Positions 9,538-18,580 of a stretch of DNA of 64,000 nucleotides are shown here, in pieces. The position numbers were made by a program, and so were the translations under genes. Position 1 is the stretch's first letter, and each line of letters starts with the position of its first letter. The stretch lies in NCBI RefSeq assembly GCF_005145045.1, contig NZ_CP039692.1, positions 1,381,501-1,445,500 on the forward strand. The letters run 5' to 3'. The notes below the pieces were generated by a model. The model was given only the letters and a program-made list of their open reading frames with translations, made no database searches and had not been told where the DNA came from. The stretch is from Agrobacterium larrymoorei (lineage in GTDB: Bacteria; Pseudomonadota; Alphaproteobacteria; Rhizobiales; Rhizobiaceae).

Positions 9538-10050
9538 ATGATCAATAGCAAAGCAAAGCCGCAGGCCATCGTTTCCGATATCCAGGAAGAAACCATTCGT
9601 TCGCTCTACATGGAATCCCTTCATCTGGTAGAGCGTCTGCACCGCCGCCTTCTCGATGTCATCAAGGACGAGTTCGACCGTCAGGGTCGCGATGACGTCA
9701 ACGCCGTTCAGGCACTTCTGCTCTTCAACATCGGCACGTCCGAACTGACCGCTGGCGAACTCCGTTCGCGCGGTTACTACCTCGGCTCCAACGTATCCTA
9801 TAACGTCAAGAAGCTTGTCGACCTCGGCTTCATCAACCACCAGCGTTCGCGCATCGACCGTCGCTCGGTTCGCATTTCCCTGACCGAAAAGGGCCAGGAT
9901 ATCGCTGAAACCGTAGCCCGCCTCTACGAGCGCCATATCGGCTCCATCGAAAAGGTCGGCGGCATCGGCACGGGCGAATTCGCCGAGATGAACAAGCTGC
10001 TTCAGCGTCTTGATCGCTTCTGGAACGATAGCATCGCTTACCGCCTCTAA
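9538..10050 (+). CDS. ldtR: MarR-family regulator LdtR
   Basis: A 170-residue winged-helix regulator. The DNA-binding part spans ~75-130 (SELTAGELRSRGYYLGSNVSYNVKKL, then wing INHQRSRIDRRSVRISLTEKG). The long N-terminal helix and C-terminal helix form the MarR dimer interface. LdtR of Liberibacter and Sinorhizobium controls the neighbouring L,D-transpeptidase gene and osmotic tolerance. The same gene order here (ldtR, then ldtP) supports the name. The ATG at 9538 follows GAGG; an upstream in-frame TTG is discarded. A terminator hairpin separates it from ldtP, so the two have separate transcripts. Confidence 0.88.
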   Translation: MINSKAKPQAIVSDIQEETIRSLYMESLHLVERLHRRLLDVIKDEFDRQGRDDVNAVQALLLFNIGTSELTAGELRSRGYYLGSNVSYNVKKLVDLGFINHQRSRIDRRSVRISLTEKGQDIAETVARLYERHIGSIEKVGGIGTGEFAEMNKLLQRLDRFWNDSIAYRL

Positions 10051-10075
10051 TCGGGCCTCGATACATCATTCAGCA

Positions 10076-10114
10076 AAGCCGGATGTGGGGACGCGTCCGG
10101 CTTGTTGCATTTTT
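10076..10114 (+). terminator. Terminator after ldtR
   Basis: 8-bp stem AAGCCGGA/TCCGGCTT (10076-10083 and 10096-10103), 12-base loop, followed by GTTGCATTTTT. Confidence 0.65.
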
Positions 10115-10139
10115 GTGCGCAACACAGCTAAAAAGCCTT

Positions 10140-10174
10140 GTGACACAGCTTCGTGAGCACTGCCAAGGTGACAC
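10140..10174. promoter_or_regulatory. Direct repeats GTGACAC upstream of ldtP
   Basis: GTGACAC occurs at 10140-10146 and 10168-10174, 28 bp apart, about 190 bp before the ldtP start and just after the ldtR terminator. It could be part of the ldtP control region where LdtR is known to act in relatives. The two copies lie on the same face of the helix within error. Speculative. Confidence 0.3.
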
Positions 10175-10356
10175 GAATTGGCCATATTGCTATGGGACCG
10201 GCAAAGCCTAGGAGCCGGCGGTTTCTCCTGTGATCGCGTAATGCGTTATTCATTTTCGCTTAGAGTATTTCCTGCCGGCAGGCGTCCATAGGCGTTTGTT
10301 AATTATGTTGTTCTAGGCATCGTTAAGATTGCCTGATGAAGTGGCTGGTAGGTAGA

Positions 10357-11688
10357 ATGACAAAGAAATCCGTTCCTGAACTTATTTCGCGCCGCACCAT
10401 GCTGCGCTCCGCTGTTTCCTTCGGTGCTGCGGCCCTTGCCGCGCCCGCACTTGCGCAGGATGCGTTCAACGATCTGATCGGATCGTCGCGCCGCGGTAAC
10501 TGGGACGATCAGTTCGACGCCAATTCCTCCCGCTCCGCCGTTGGCGTTGTGTCCAACAACCCGGTTCTCGGACCGGAAGCGCCCGGCTACATGCAGCAGG
10601 CGATCATGCAGTACCAGCAGATCATCTCCAATGGTGGCTGGCCGGAAGTTCCTTCGAGCCAGCAGCGTTTGCAGATCGGCGTCAGCGATCCGTCCGTTCA
10701 GGCACTTCGCCAGCGCCTGATGATTTCGGGCGATCTGCCGCGTGAAGCCGGTATTTCCAGCGCATTCGATTCCTATGTTGATGGCGCGCTGAAGCGTTTC
10801 CAGGCCCGTCACGGCCTTCCGGCTGATGGCGTGATCGGCGAATATACGCTGAAGGCTCTGAATGTTTCGGCGCAAATCCGCATGGCGCAGCTGCAGACCA
10901 ACCTCATCCGCATCCAGACGATGGCGGGTGATCTGGGTCAGCGCCACGTCATGGTCAATGTTCCGGCTGCGTCCATTGAGGCTGTCGAGAACAACCGCGT
11001 CGTGCTGCGCAACACCGCAGTCGTCGGTCGCGCCAGCCGCCCGACCCACATGATCAACTCCAAGATCTACGAGATCATTCTCAACCCTTACTGGACGTCG
11101 CCGCGTTCGATTGTCGAGAAGGACATCGTTCCGCTGATGCAGAAGGATCCGACCTATCTGGAGCGCAACAATATCCGCCTCATCAACGGCAAGGGGCAGG
11201 AAGTTTCGCCGGAGACGGTGGACTGGTTCGCGCCGAAGGCTCCGAACCTGATGTTCCGTCAGGACCCGGGCAAGAACAACGCCATGGCGTCCACGAAGAT
11301 CAACTTCCACAATCCCAACAACGAATATATGCACGACACGCCCCAGCAGGGCCTGTTCAACAAGCTGATGCGCTTCGAATCCTCCGGCTGCGTGCGCGTG
11401 CAGAACGTGCGCGACCTGACGACATGGATGCTGCGCGACACGCCCGGCTGGTCGCGTCAGGATATCGAACGCGTCATCGCAAGCCGCGTCAACACGCCGA
11501 TCAAGCTGGCGACGGAAATTCCGGTCTACTTCGTTTACATCACGGCATGGTCCGCCAAGGATGGCGTGGTGCAGTTCCGTGACGATATTTACGGAAATGA
11601 CGGTAACGCCGAGCTTGCGCTGAACACCACGAACACGCAGGAGCAGCCTTCCGGCTCCATCGATGACGATCTGGTTCCACGTAACTGA
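10357..11688 (+). CDS. ldtP: L,D-transpeptidase LdtP (YcbB-like, YkuD domain) with Tat-type signal
   Basis: About 443 residues. The N-terminus has a twin-arginine motif and hydrophobic stretch (SRRTMLRSAVSFGAAALAAP, then ALAQ cleavage site), so export by Tat is predicted. Residues ~125-165 are a peptidoglycan-binding domain (FQARHGLPADGVIGEYTLKAL). The C-terminal half is a YkuD domain with the catalytic cysteine C345 in SSGCVRV and an upstream histidine in YMHDTP. Such enzymes form 3-3 peptidoglycan cross-links, which dominate in Agrobacterium-type cell walls, or attach outer-membrane proteins. ATG 10336 is an alternative start; 10357 is favoured by the preceding GGTAGGT. A strong terminator follows. 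Confidence 0.92.
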   Translation: MTKKSVPELISRRTMLRSAVSFGAAALAAPALAQDAFNDLIGSSRRGNWDDQFDANSSRSAVGVVSNNPVLGPEAPGYMQQAIMQYQQIISNGGWPEVPSSQQRLQIGVSDPSVQALRQRLMISGDLPREAGISSAFDSYVDGALKRFQARHGLPADGVIGEYTLKALNVSAQIRMAQLQTNLIRIQTMAGDLGQRHVMVNVPAASIEAVENNRVVLRNTAVVGRASRPTHMINSKIYEIILNPYWTSPRSIVEKDIVPLMQKDPTYLERNNIRLINGKGQEVSPETVDWFAPKAPNLMFRQDPGKNNAMASTKINFHNPNNEYMHDTPQQGLFNKLMRFESSGCVRVQNVRDLTTWMLRDTPGWSRQDIERVIASRVNTPIKLATEIPVYFVYITAWSAKDGVVQFRDDIYGNDGNAELALNTTNTQEQPSGSIDDDLVPRN

Positions 11689-11705
11689 TCTATCTCTAAA
11701 ATAAG

Positions 11706-11745
11706 AAAAAAGCCGCGTTTGACCCGAACGCGGCTTTTTTCTTTT
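11706..11745 (+). terminator. Strong terminator after ldtP
   Basis: 14-bp stem AAAAAAGCCGCGTT/AACGCGGCTTTTTT (11706-11719 and 11727-11740), 7-base loop, then CTTTT. Classic intrinsic terminator, symmetrical enough to work in both directions. Confidence 0.92.
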
Positions 11746-11878
11746 GCCGCTTCGCTGCATCAACCCATTTTTTTCTGCCTGACGTCGCAGTTTGACGGGC
11801 AAATCTCGCTGGCCTTATTGCTCTTGCCAAGGTGGAGCGCTAAGACGCCATCGCATTACTGTTTCAGGAGCCTTCATC

Positions 11879-13168
11879 ATGTCGAACACAGATGCCTTCT
11901 TCTCCAAGCCGCTTGCCGAAATCGATCCGGATATCTTTGGCGCGATCGAGAAGGAGCTTGGTCGCCAGCGCCACGAAATCGAGTTGATCGCCTCGGAAAA
12001 CATCGTCTCGCGCGCTGTGCTCGAAGCGCAGGGCTCCATCATGACCAACAAGTACGCCGAAGGTTATCCGGGCAAGCGTTATTATGGCGGATGTCAGTTC
12101 GTGGACATCGCCGAGGAACTGGCAATCGACCGCGCCAAGAAGCTGTTCGGCGTCAACTTCGCCAACGTTCAGCCGAATTCCGGTTCGCAGATGAATCAGG
12201 CCGTCTTCCTCGCGCTGCTTCAGCCGGGCGATACGTTCATGGGTCTCGACCTGAATTCGGGAGGTCACTTGACCCACGGTTCGCCGGTCAACATGTCCGG
12301 TAAGTGGTTCAACGTCGTTTCCTACGGCGTTCGCGAAGGCGACAACCTGCTCGACATGGACGAAGTGGAGCGCAAGGCCAAGGAACACAAGCCGAAGCTC
12401 ATTCTGGCTGGTGGCACGGCATATTCGCGCGTTTGGGACTGGAAGCGCTTCCGCGAAATCGCAGATGAAGTCGGCGCTTACCTCATGGTCGACATGGCCC
12501 ACATTGCCGGTCTGGTTGCCGGTGATCAGCATCCCTCGCCATTCCCGCATGCACATGTTGCGACGACGACGACGCACAAATCCCTGCGCGGCCCGCGCGG
12601 CGGCATGATTTTGACCAATGACGAAGATCTGGCAAAGAAGTTCAACTCTGCCGTCTTCCCTGGCCTTCAGGGTGGCCCGTTGATGCACGTCATCGCCGCC
12701 AAGGCCGTTGCCTTCGGTGAAGCGCTGAAGCCTGAGTTCAAGGACTACGCAGCCCAGATCGTCAAGAACGCGAAGGTTCTGTCCGAGACCCTGATCGAAG
12801 GCGGCGTGGACGTCGTTTCCGGCGGTACGGACAACCACCTGATGCTGGTCGATCTTCGCAAGAAGAACGCGACGGGCAAGCGCGCGGAAGCAGCGCTCGG
12901 CCGCGCCTACATCACCTGCAACAAGAACGGCATTCCTTTCGACCCGGAAAAGCCTTTTGTGACGTCCGGTATTCGCCTAGGTACGCCTGCTGGCACCACG
13001 CGCGGCTTCAAGGAAGCCGAGTTCCGCGAAATCGGCAAGCTTATCGTGGAAGTGCTGGACGGTCTGAAGGTTGCCAATTCCGATGAAGGCAATGCTGCCG
13101 TTGAAGCTGCGGTTCGTGAAAAGGTCGTCGCACTGACGGATCGTTTCCCGATGTACCCGTACATGTAA
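11879..13168 (+). CDS. glyA: Serine hydroxymethyltransferase
   Basis: A 429-residue PLP enzyme that interconverts serine and glycine and charges tetrahydrofolate with a one-carbon unit. The PLP lysine is K234 in [15 protein letters not shown]. Other family marks are [17 protein letters not shown] at the N-terminus and the [15 protein letters not shown] block near the C-terminus. The start follows AGGAG; in-frame codons upstream are discarded. It heads a run of co-oriented genes (nrdR, ribD, ribE, ribH, nusB), with only 12 bp to nrdR. I saw no riboswitch in the 130 bp upstream. Confidence 0.97.
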   Translation: MSNTDAFFSKPLAEIDPDIFGAIEKELGRQRHEIELIASENIVSRAVLEAQGSIMTNKYAEGYPGKRYYGGCQFVDIAEELAIDRAKKLFGVNFANVQPNSGSQMNQAVFLALLQPGDTFMGLDLNSGGHLTHGSPVNMSGKWFNVVSYGVREGDNLLDMDEVERKAKEHKPKLILAGGTAYSRVWDWKRFREIADEVGAYLMVDMAHIAGLVAGDQHPSPFPHAHVATTTTHKSLRGPRGGMILTNDEDLAKKFNSAVFPGLQGGPLMHVIAAKAVAFGEALKPEFKDYAAQIVKNAKVLSETLIEGGVDVVSGGTDNHLMLVDLRKKNATGKRAEAALGRAYITCNKNGIPFDPEKPFVTSGIRLGTPAGTTRGFKEAEFREIGKLIVEVLDGLKVANSDEGNAAVEAAVREKVVALTDRFPMYPYM

Positions 13169-13180
13169 GAAGAGACAAAG

Positions 13181-13660
13181 ATGCGCTGCCCTTTCTGCGG
13201 TTCTGAAGATACTCAGGTCAAGGACTCACGTCCGGCGGAGGATAACACCTCCATCCGCCGGCGGCGCATCTGCCCGGATTGCGGCGGCCGTTTCACGACC
13301 TATGAGCGCGTGCAACTGCGCGAGCTTATGGTCATCAAGAAAAGCGGTCGCAAACTGCCCTTCGACCGGGAAAAGCTGGTGCGATCCTTCGAAATCGCTC
13401 TGCGCAAACGCCCCGTGGATCGTGACCGGATAGAGCGTGCTGTTTCCGGCATCGCGCGCCGTCTGGAAAGCTCGGGCGAAACGGAAATCTCGTCGGAAGA
13501 AATCGGCCTGCAGGTTCTCGAAGCCTTGAAGAGCCTGGATGATGTGGCTTTCGTTCGCTACGCATCCGTGTACCGTGATTTCTCCCACGCGGAAGACTTC
13601 GAAAACGTCATTGCGGAAATCAACGCGAAGATCGCCCGCGATACCGACGCAGGGGCGTAA
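13181..13660 (+). CDS. nrdR: Transcriptional repressor NrdR
   Basis: A 159-residue regulator of ribonucleotide reductase genes. The N-terminal zinc ribbon has C3, C6, C31 and C34 (RCPFCGSED and ICPDCGG). Residues ~48-138 form an ATP-cone that senses ATP/dATP ([20 protein letters not shown]). It lies immediately after glyA and four bases before the ribD start, a conserved order in alphaproteobacteria. Confidence 0.97.
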   Translation: MRCPFCGSEDTQVKDSRPAEDNTSIRRRRICPDCGGRFTTYERVQLRELMVIKKSGRKLPFDREKLVRSFEIALRKRPVDRDRIERAVSGIARRLESSGETEISSEEIGLQVLEALKSLDDVAFVRYASVYRDFSHAEDFENVIAEINAKIARDTDAGA

Positions 13661-13664
13661 TTCC

Positions 13665-14756
13665 GTGACGTTCAGCGCCGATGACGAAAAATTCATGGCG
13701 CGCGCCATCGAAATGTCCCGCCGCCATACAGGTTTTACTGAAACCAACCCATCTGTCGGCTGCGTTCTGGTCAAGAATGGTGAGATCATTGCCGAGGCCG
13801 TCACGTCTATTGGCGGCAGGCCGCATGCGGAACGCAATGCGCTTGATCTGGTGGGTGAGGCGGCACGCGGCGCAACCGCCTATGTGACCCTTGAACCCTG
13901 CTCTCACTGGGGAAGAACGCCGCCCTGCGCCAACGCGCTTGTGGATCGCGGCATTTCGCGCGTGGTCGTTGCCGTCGATGACCCCGATGAACGCGTGTCC
14001 GGGCGCGGCTACCAGATTTTACGAGATGCCGGGATCACGGTGGAAACCGGCCTTCTTCGGCAACCAAGCGAGCGCGCGCTGGCGGGATATCTAACGCGAA
14101 AGATCAAGAAGCGTCCGCATGTTACGCTGAAGCTCGCCATCTCCGCCGATGGCATGATCGGTCGCGAAGGCGAGGGGCAGGTTGCGATAACAGGCGTAGA
14201 ATCCCGGCAGGCCGTACATGAATTGCGCTCGCGCTGCGATGGCATTCTCGTCGGCATCCGCACCGCGCTCGCGGATGACCCCGAGCTTAATGTTCGCATT
14301 TCCGGGCTGGAGCATCATTCGCCGGTCCGTTTCGTGCTGGACAGGCGGCTGGAATTGCCGGTGAGTTCGAAACTGGTGAAAACTGCCAAGGATATTCCGG
14401 TCGTTGTGGTGGAGATACCCAATGGCGGGAAAAGCGGCGATCTTACCCAAAGACGCTCCGACCTGACAGCCGCAGGCGTCGAAATCCTTCAGGTCGAAGA
14501 CCTTGAAGACTTCCTCCTAACCCTCGGCGCGCGCGGAATGTCGGAACTCCTCGTCGAGGGCGGCGCCGTGGCAGCGAGGGCTTTCCTCGATGCAGGTTTC
14601 GTAGACCGCATTCTTCTGTTCGAAAGCCCGGTCATAATCGGCGAGCGTGGTATTGAAACGCCGCTGAAGCGCGCCGATATCCCACAGCAATATTCCTTTG
14701 TCAGTGAGACGGCTTATGGTCAGGATCGCTGCTTCGATTATGAAAGGCCGCTTTGA
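13665..14756 (+). CDS. ribD: Bifunctional riboflavin deaminase/reductase RibD
   Basis: A 363-residue enzyme for steps two and three of riboflavin synthesis: deamination of the pyrimidine from GTP, then side-chain reduction. Residues ~10-130 are a cytidine-deaminase-like domain with the zinc site HAERNA and PCSHWGRTPPC. Residues ~150-360 are the NADPH-dependent reductase (KLAISADGMIG, LLVEGGAVAARAF). The start is GTG at 13665, four bases after the nrdR stop and just behind AGGGG. Upstream in-frame sequence belongs to an antisense-free extension inside nrdR and is not used. The stop overlaps the ribE start by one base. Confidence 0.95.
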   Translation: MTFSADDEKFMARAIEMSRRHTGFTETNPSVGCVLVKNGEIIAEAVTSIGGRPHAERNALDLVGEAARGATAYVTLEPCSHWGRTPPCANALVDRGISRVVVAVDDPDERVSGRGYQILRDAGITVETGLLRQPSERALAGYLTRKIKKRPHVTLKLAISADGMIGREGEGQVAITGVESRQAVHELRSRCDGILVGIRTALADDPELNVRISGLEHHSPVRFVLDRRLELPVSSKLVKTAKDIPVVVVEIPNGGKSGDLTQRRSDLTAAGVEILQVEDLEDFLLTLGARGMSELLVEGGAVAARAFLDAGFVDRILLFESPVIIGERGIETPLKRADIPQQYSFVSETAYGQDRCFDYERPL

Positions 14757-15367
14757 TGTTTACCGGTATCGTCACGGATGTTGGAACCGTTTCGCAATTG
14801 CAGCCGCTGCCTGAGGGCGTGCGCCTGCGCGTGGCCACGAATTACGATCCGAAGACCATCGATATGGGGGCTTCCATTTCCCATGGCGGCGTCTGCCTGA
14901 CGGTGACGAAGCTGCCGGAAGATGGCAGCAACGAACGCTGGTACGAAGTCGAAGCCTGGGAAGAGGCGCTGCGCCTGACGACGATTTCCGACTGGCAGCA
15001 GGGCACGAAGGTCAATCTGGAGCGCGCCCTCAAGATCGGCGACGAACTCGGCGGGCACATCGTCTCCGGCCATGTCGATGGCAAGGCAGAAATTCTGTCC
15101 GTCGAATCTGAGGGCGAGGCCGTGCGTATCCGCCTGCGCGCGCCGGAACATCTGGCAAAATTCGTCGCACCGAAAGGCTCCATCGCACTGGACGGCACGT
15201 CTCTGACCGTAAACGCAGTCGATGGCCAGGATTTCGACGTGCTGCTGATCCGTCACACACTCACTGTCACGACCTGGGGTGAGCGCAACCCGGGCGACTT
15301 CGTCAATTTCGAAGTCGATACGATGGCCCGCTACGCCGCACGCCTTGCGGAATTTCCGTCGAAGTAG
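14756..15367 (+). CDS. ribE: Riboflavin synthase alpha subunit
   Basis: A 203-residue enzyme that dismutates two 6,7-dimethyl-8-ribityllumazines to riboflavin. It opens with the family signature MFTGIVTDVG and contains two lumazine-binding barrels (residues ~1-97 and ~98-200; second barrel starts GGHIVSGHVDG). The start codon overlaps the ribD stop (TGATG), so translation is coupled. A TTG three bases upstream is rejected. The next rib gene, ribH, is separated from it by a LysE-type exporter gene. Confidence 0.97.
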   Translation: MFTGIVTDVGTVSQLQPLPEGVRLRVATNYDPKTIDMGASISHGGVCLTVTKLPEDGSNERWYEVEAWEEALRLTTISDWQQGTKVNLERALKIGDELGGHIVSGHVDGKAEILSVESEGEAVRIRLRAPEHLAKFVAPKGSIALDGTSLTVNAVDGQDFDVLLIRHTLTVTTWGERNPGDFVNFEVDTMARYAARLAEFPSK

Positions 15368-15418
15368 GATGGTGACGGAGAGCGGCGCCTGAACGCGCTG
15401 CACTGCCTCGGAGTCAAC

Positions 15419-16051
15419 ATGCCATCTTATGAACTGCTTGCGGCTTTCTTCGTGACGACCGCTCTTTTCGCCTATATTCCCGGTCCAGCCATGCTTTATG
15501 CCGCGGCGCAGACCATGGCGCGGGGGCGGTTTGCCGGGGTGATGGCGGTTCTTGGGATTCATGTTGGTTGCTATGTTCATATTTTTGCAGCGGCGGCAGG
15601 GCTGTCGGTTCTGTTTCAGGCGGTGCCGTGGCTCTATCTTGCCGTGAAGCTTGGGGGCGCGTGCTATTTGATCTGGCTTGGCTTTTCGATGCTTCGCTCG
15701 AAGCTTGAAGATGGAACGGCGAGCGTCATGATCGAGCCGAAGTCGGCCAAACGGGCTTTTGTAGACAGTATCATCGTGGATGTGTTGAACCCTAAGACCG
15801 CGCTGTTCTTTCTGGCGTTTCTGCCGCAGTTCGTCGATCCCGCAGCGGCATTTCCGGTGTGGCTGCAATTCTTGATCCTCGGCGTGGCGGTGAATTTCAT
15901 TTTCTCCTCGGCGGATCTGGTGGGTGTTATCCTGGCAGGCGCGATGGTGGGGCGGCTGAAACGATCCTCATTCGCGCAGGCGATTGCGCGGCGTGCGGCG
16001 GGCACGGTTTTGATGGGGCTTGGCGTTCATCTGGCGCTGCAACGGAGCTGA
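15419..16051 (+). CDS. LysE/RhtB-family exporter
   Basis: A 210-residue inner-membrane protein with about six hydrophobic segments. The family signature is PGPAMLYAAAQTMARGRFAG near residues 20-39, and the central DVLNPKTALFFLAFLPQFVDP block is typical. LysE-type proteins export amino acids such as lysine, arginine or threonine. The substrate is not readable here. The gene sits between ribE and ribH on the same strand, an unusual place. Its codon choice is slightly richer in GGG and TTG than its neighbours, so it may be a later insertion into the riboflavin cluster. Confidence 0.9.
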   Translation: MPSYELLAAFFVTTALFAYIPGPAMLYAAAQTMARGRFAGVMAVLGIHVGCYVHIFAAAAGLSVLFQAVPWLYLAVKLGGACYLIWLGFSMLRSKLEDGTASVMIEPKSAKRAFVDSIIVDVLNPKTALFFLAFLPQFVDPAAAFPVWLQFLILGVAVNFIFSSADLVGVILAGAMVGRLKRSSFAQAIARRAAGTVLMGLGVHLALQRS

Positions 16052-16186
16052 TTGGCGGGCCGGATGACGCGACCAAACGCCGCCCACGCGGCAGCAATGC
16101 ATTAAAAATACTTGCCAAGCGCTGCAAGCCATGGTTTGACCGCGCCAAAAGCCGGTATGATCCGGCGTAAGCTTCAGGAAACTCCC

Positions 16187-16633
16187 ATGTCCAAGCCCCA
16201 TCTTCTCATCGTAGAAGCTCGTTTTTATGACGATATGGCCGATGCACTGCTCGATGGCGCAAAGTTTGCGCTTGAAGAGGCTGGCGCCACCTATGACATC
16301 ATCACCGTTCCCGGCGCGCTGGAAATTCCCGCAGCCATCGCCATGGCGCTGGATGGCGCAGATAATGGCGGTACGGAATATGATGGCTTCGTTGCACTCG
16401 GCATGGTCATTCGCGGTGAGACCTATCACTTCGATATCGTTGCGAACGAGTCCTCCCGCGCCATCATGGATCTCACCGTCAGCGAATCGCTTGCCATCGG
16501 CAACGGCATCCTGACCGTCGAAAATGACGAGCAGGCCTGGGCACGCGTTCGCCGGTCGGACAAGGACAAGGGCGGCTTTGCTGCCCGTGCAGCGCTGACC
16601 ATGATCGAACTCAAGAAGAAGCTGGGTGGTTGA
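16187..16633 (+). CDS. ribH: 6,7-dimethyl-8-ribityllumazine synthase
   Basis: A 148-residue protein that condenses the RibD product with 3,4-dihydroxybutanone phosphate. Recognisable blocks are [15 protein letters not shown] and [20 protein letters not shown]; the histidine in YHFD is the general acid/base. The C-terminal region ([10 protein letters not shown]) fits. The ATG at 16187 follows AGGA, and a 25-codon upstream extension is discarded. The nusB gene follows within four bases, which is the usual alphaproteobacterial ribH-nusB pair. Confidence 0.96.
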   Translation: MSKPHLLIVEARFYDDMADALLDGAKFALEEAGATYDIITVPGALEIPAAIAMALDGADNGGTEYDGFVALGMVIRGETYHFDIVANESSRAIMDLTVSESLAIGNGILTVENDEQAWARVRRSDKDKGGFAARAALTMIELKKKLGG

Positions 16634-16637
16634 TAGC

Positions 16638-17135
16638 ATGACGAGTGTCGAAAACGGCGCAGAACCGCGTCAGCCTTCCATCAAGCCGGTAAACCAGCGC
16701 GGTGCAGCACGTCTTGCCGCCGTGCAGGCGCTGTATCAGATGGATGTCGGTGGCACGGGCGTTATGGAAGTGGTCGCCGAGTATGAAGCGCATCGTCTCG
16801 GCAAGGAAGTGGATGGCGAGACCTATCTGAAAGCCGATCCTTCCTGGTTTCGCTCCATCGTCTCCGGCGTCGTGCGAGATCAGACCAAGATCGACCCGCT
16901 GGTGCGCTCCGCCCTTCAGGAAGACTGGCCGCTTTCGCGCCTCGACACCACGGTTCGCGCCATTCTGCGCGCTGGCACCTTCGAAATTCTTGAGCGCAAG
17001 GATGTTCCGGTTGCCGTTATCGTAACCGAATATGTGGAAATCGCCCGCGCATTCTTCGAGAACGACGAGCCGAAGCTCGTCAATGCGGTTCTTGATCGCA
17101 TTGCCAAACAGGTGCGCGGCGAGGCCAAGCGCTGA
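16638..17135 (+). CDS. nusB: Transcription antitermination factor NusB
   Basis: A 165-residue all-helical RNA-binding protein that joins NusE (S10) on boxA of rRNA leaders. Typical blocks are [16 protein letters not shown] at residues ~20-35, [24 protein letters not shown] in the middle, and [29 protein letters not shown] at the end. The start is ATG 16638; a GTG at 16626 would add four residues. It is the last gene of the riboflavin-linked run. Confidence 0.95.
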   Translation: MTSVENGAEPRQPSIKPVNQRGAARLAAVQALYQMDVGGTGVMEVVAEYEAHRLGKEVDGETYLKADPSWFRSIVSGVVRDQTKIDPLVRSALQEDWPLSRLDTTVRAILRAGTFEILERKDVPVAVIVTEYVEIARAFFENDEPKLVNAVLDRIAKQVRGEAKR

Positions 17136-17156
17136 TCAACATGGAATGAGGAAGAC

Positions 17157-18380
17157 ATGAGCGCGGTATCGGTTGCTGGTCTGGAAGGCCAACTTTCTGA
17201 GGCGAAGCGCAATGTCTTTCTCCTGACCATCGCTCAGGCAATCCTTGGATCTGCCGGGCCTCTGAGCTTTTCCGTCGGCGCTTTGGCGGGATATCAGCTT
17301 CTCGGTGCAGACAAGTCTCTGGCCACCGCTCCGCTCACCGGTTTCAACATCGGCGTTGCCTTCGGTGCCATTGCGGTCGCTCTGGCTGCAAAGTTTCTCG
17401 GGCGGAAGGCGGGTTTCATTCTCGGTGCGCTGCTATGCTCCACAGGCGGCGCACTTGCAGCAACCGCGCTGTTTCGAACGGATTTCTGGCTGTTTGCGCT
17501 GGGCCTGATGCTGATCGGGCTCGCGGGTGGCTTCACGCAGAAAATCCGTTTCGCCGCTGCCGATGCATCTCCATCCTTCTACAAGCCGAAGGCCATCTCC
17601 TGGATTCTGGCGGGCGGAGTGATCTCCGCAATCGTTGGGCCTCAGCTGGCCATTTTCGGCAAGGATATTCTTGCCCCGGTCACTTTCGCAGGTGCTTTCA
17701 TTGCGCTCGTGCCTCTTGGTTTGATTGCTGCTGGCGTCCTCACGCTCCTGAAATTGCCTGAGCCTAAGCAAGCGGCAACGACCGAGCCTGTACGGCCACT
17801 CCTAGAAATCGTCGCAACGCGTCGTTTCATGACCGGCATGGTATGCGGCATCGGCTCCTATGCGTTGATGACCTTCATGATGATCGGCGCGCCTCTTGCT
17901 ATGGTCGTAGGCTGCGGCTTTCCAAGCGAGCTTGCGACCCTTGGTATTCAATGGCACGTACTTGCCATGTTCGGCCCCAGCTTCTTTACCGGCATTCTCA
18001 TCACGCGATTCGGGGCGGAAAAGGTCGTGGCTGTGGGCCTCGTCATCCTCATGGCCTGCGCAATCGTGGCGCATGTGGGCGTGGAGCTCTGGAATTTCTG
18101 GCTGGCGCTCATTCTTTTAGGAGCCGGCTGGAATTTCGGCTTCATCGGGGCAACCTCCATCGTTTCCTCCAGCTACCGCCCGCATGAGGCGGACAAGGTG
18201 CAGGGCTTCCATGATATCGTGCTGTTCGGCACGGTCGCCCTTTCCTCCTTTTCGTCTGGCAAGGTCTTCACCACATGGGGCTGGTCTGTCATGAACCTCG
18301 TCATCTGGCCGGTCGCGGGTCTCTGCCTTCTGTTGGTGATGACGCTGATATTCAGCAAAGCGCAAAAACCAAAATCATAA
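17157..18380 (+). CDS. MFS transporter of unknown substrate
   Basis: A 407-residue protein with the twelve-helix layout of the major facilitator superfamily. The loop motif between helices 2 and 3 is degenerate (AAKFLGRKAG), and GLAGGFTQKIRFAAAD corresponds to the region of helices 4-5. A second half starts near residue 215 (TRRFMTGMVCGIGSYALMTF). The substrate cannot be inferred. GAGGAAG precedes the ATG. It lies 21 bp after nusB and may be read through from that operon. Confidence 0.85.
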   Translation: MSAVSVAGLEGQLSEAKRNVFLLTIAQAILGSAGPLSFSVGALAGYQLLGADKSLATAPLTGFNIGVAFGAIAVALAAKFLGRKAGFILGALLCSTGGALAATALFRTDFWLFALGLMLIGLAGGFTQKIRFAAADASPSFYKPKAISWILAGGVISAIVGPQLAIFGKDILAPVTFAGAFIALVPLGLIAAGVLTLLKLPEPKQAATTEPVRPLLEIVATRRFMTGMVCGIGSYALMTFMMIGAPLAMVVGCGFPSELATLGIQWHVLAMFGPSFFTGILITRFGAEKVVAVGLVILMACAIVAHVGVELWNFWLALILLGAGWNFGFIGATSIVSSSYRPHEADKVQGFHDIVLFGTVALSSFSSGKVFTTWGWSVMNLVIWPVAGLCLLLVMTLIFSKAQKPKS

Positions 18381-18580
18381 AGATAAGCAACTGCTTGTTA
18401 ATCTTCGCACTTGACGCGACGCCTTCCGGCAACGCAATCTCCACCCGCATGCCGTTTCTTCCTTGGGAGGGGAACAAATGGCTCACCTTGGCGTAAGGCG
18501 CTTTGCGCCTCACGCCCCGCATGTGGTTTCGCCCGCCGGGGAGGGAGTTGAGGACCCGGCACAATGGGAGGTAAGTGCGA

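Noticed and set aside
10303..11802. 499-codon minus-strand frame
   Set aside because: Antisense to ldtP, which has catalytic motifs and a signal peptide.
11746..11878. Possible glycine or SAM riboswitch before glyA
   Set aside because: No matching conserved core and the space is limited.
16052..16186. Possible FMN riboswitch before ribH
   Set aside because: The stretch is short and no FMN-aptamer core was recognised.
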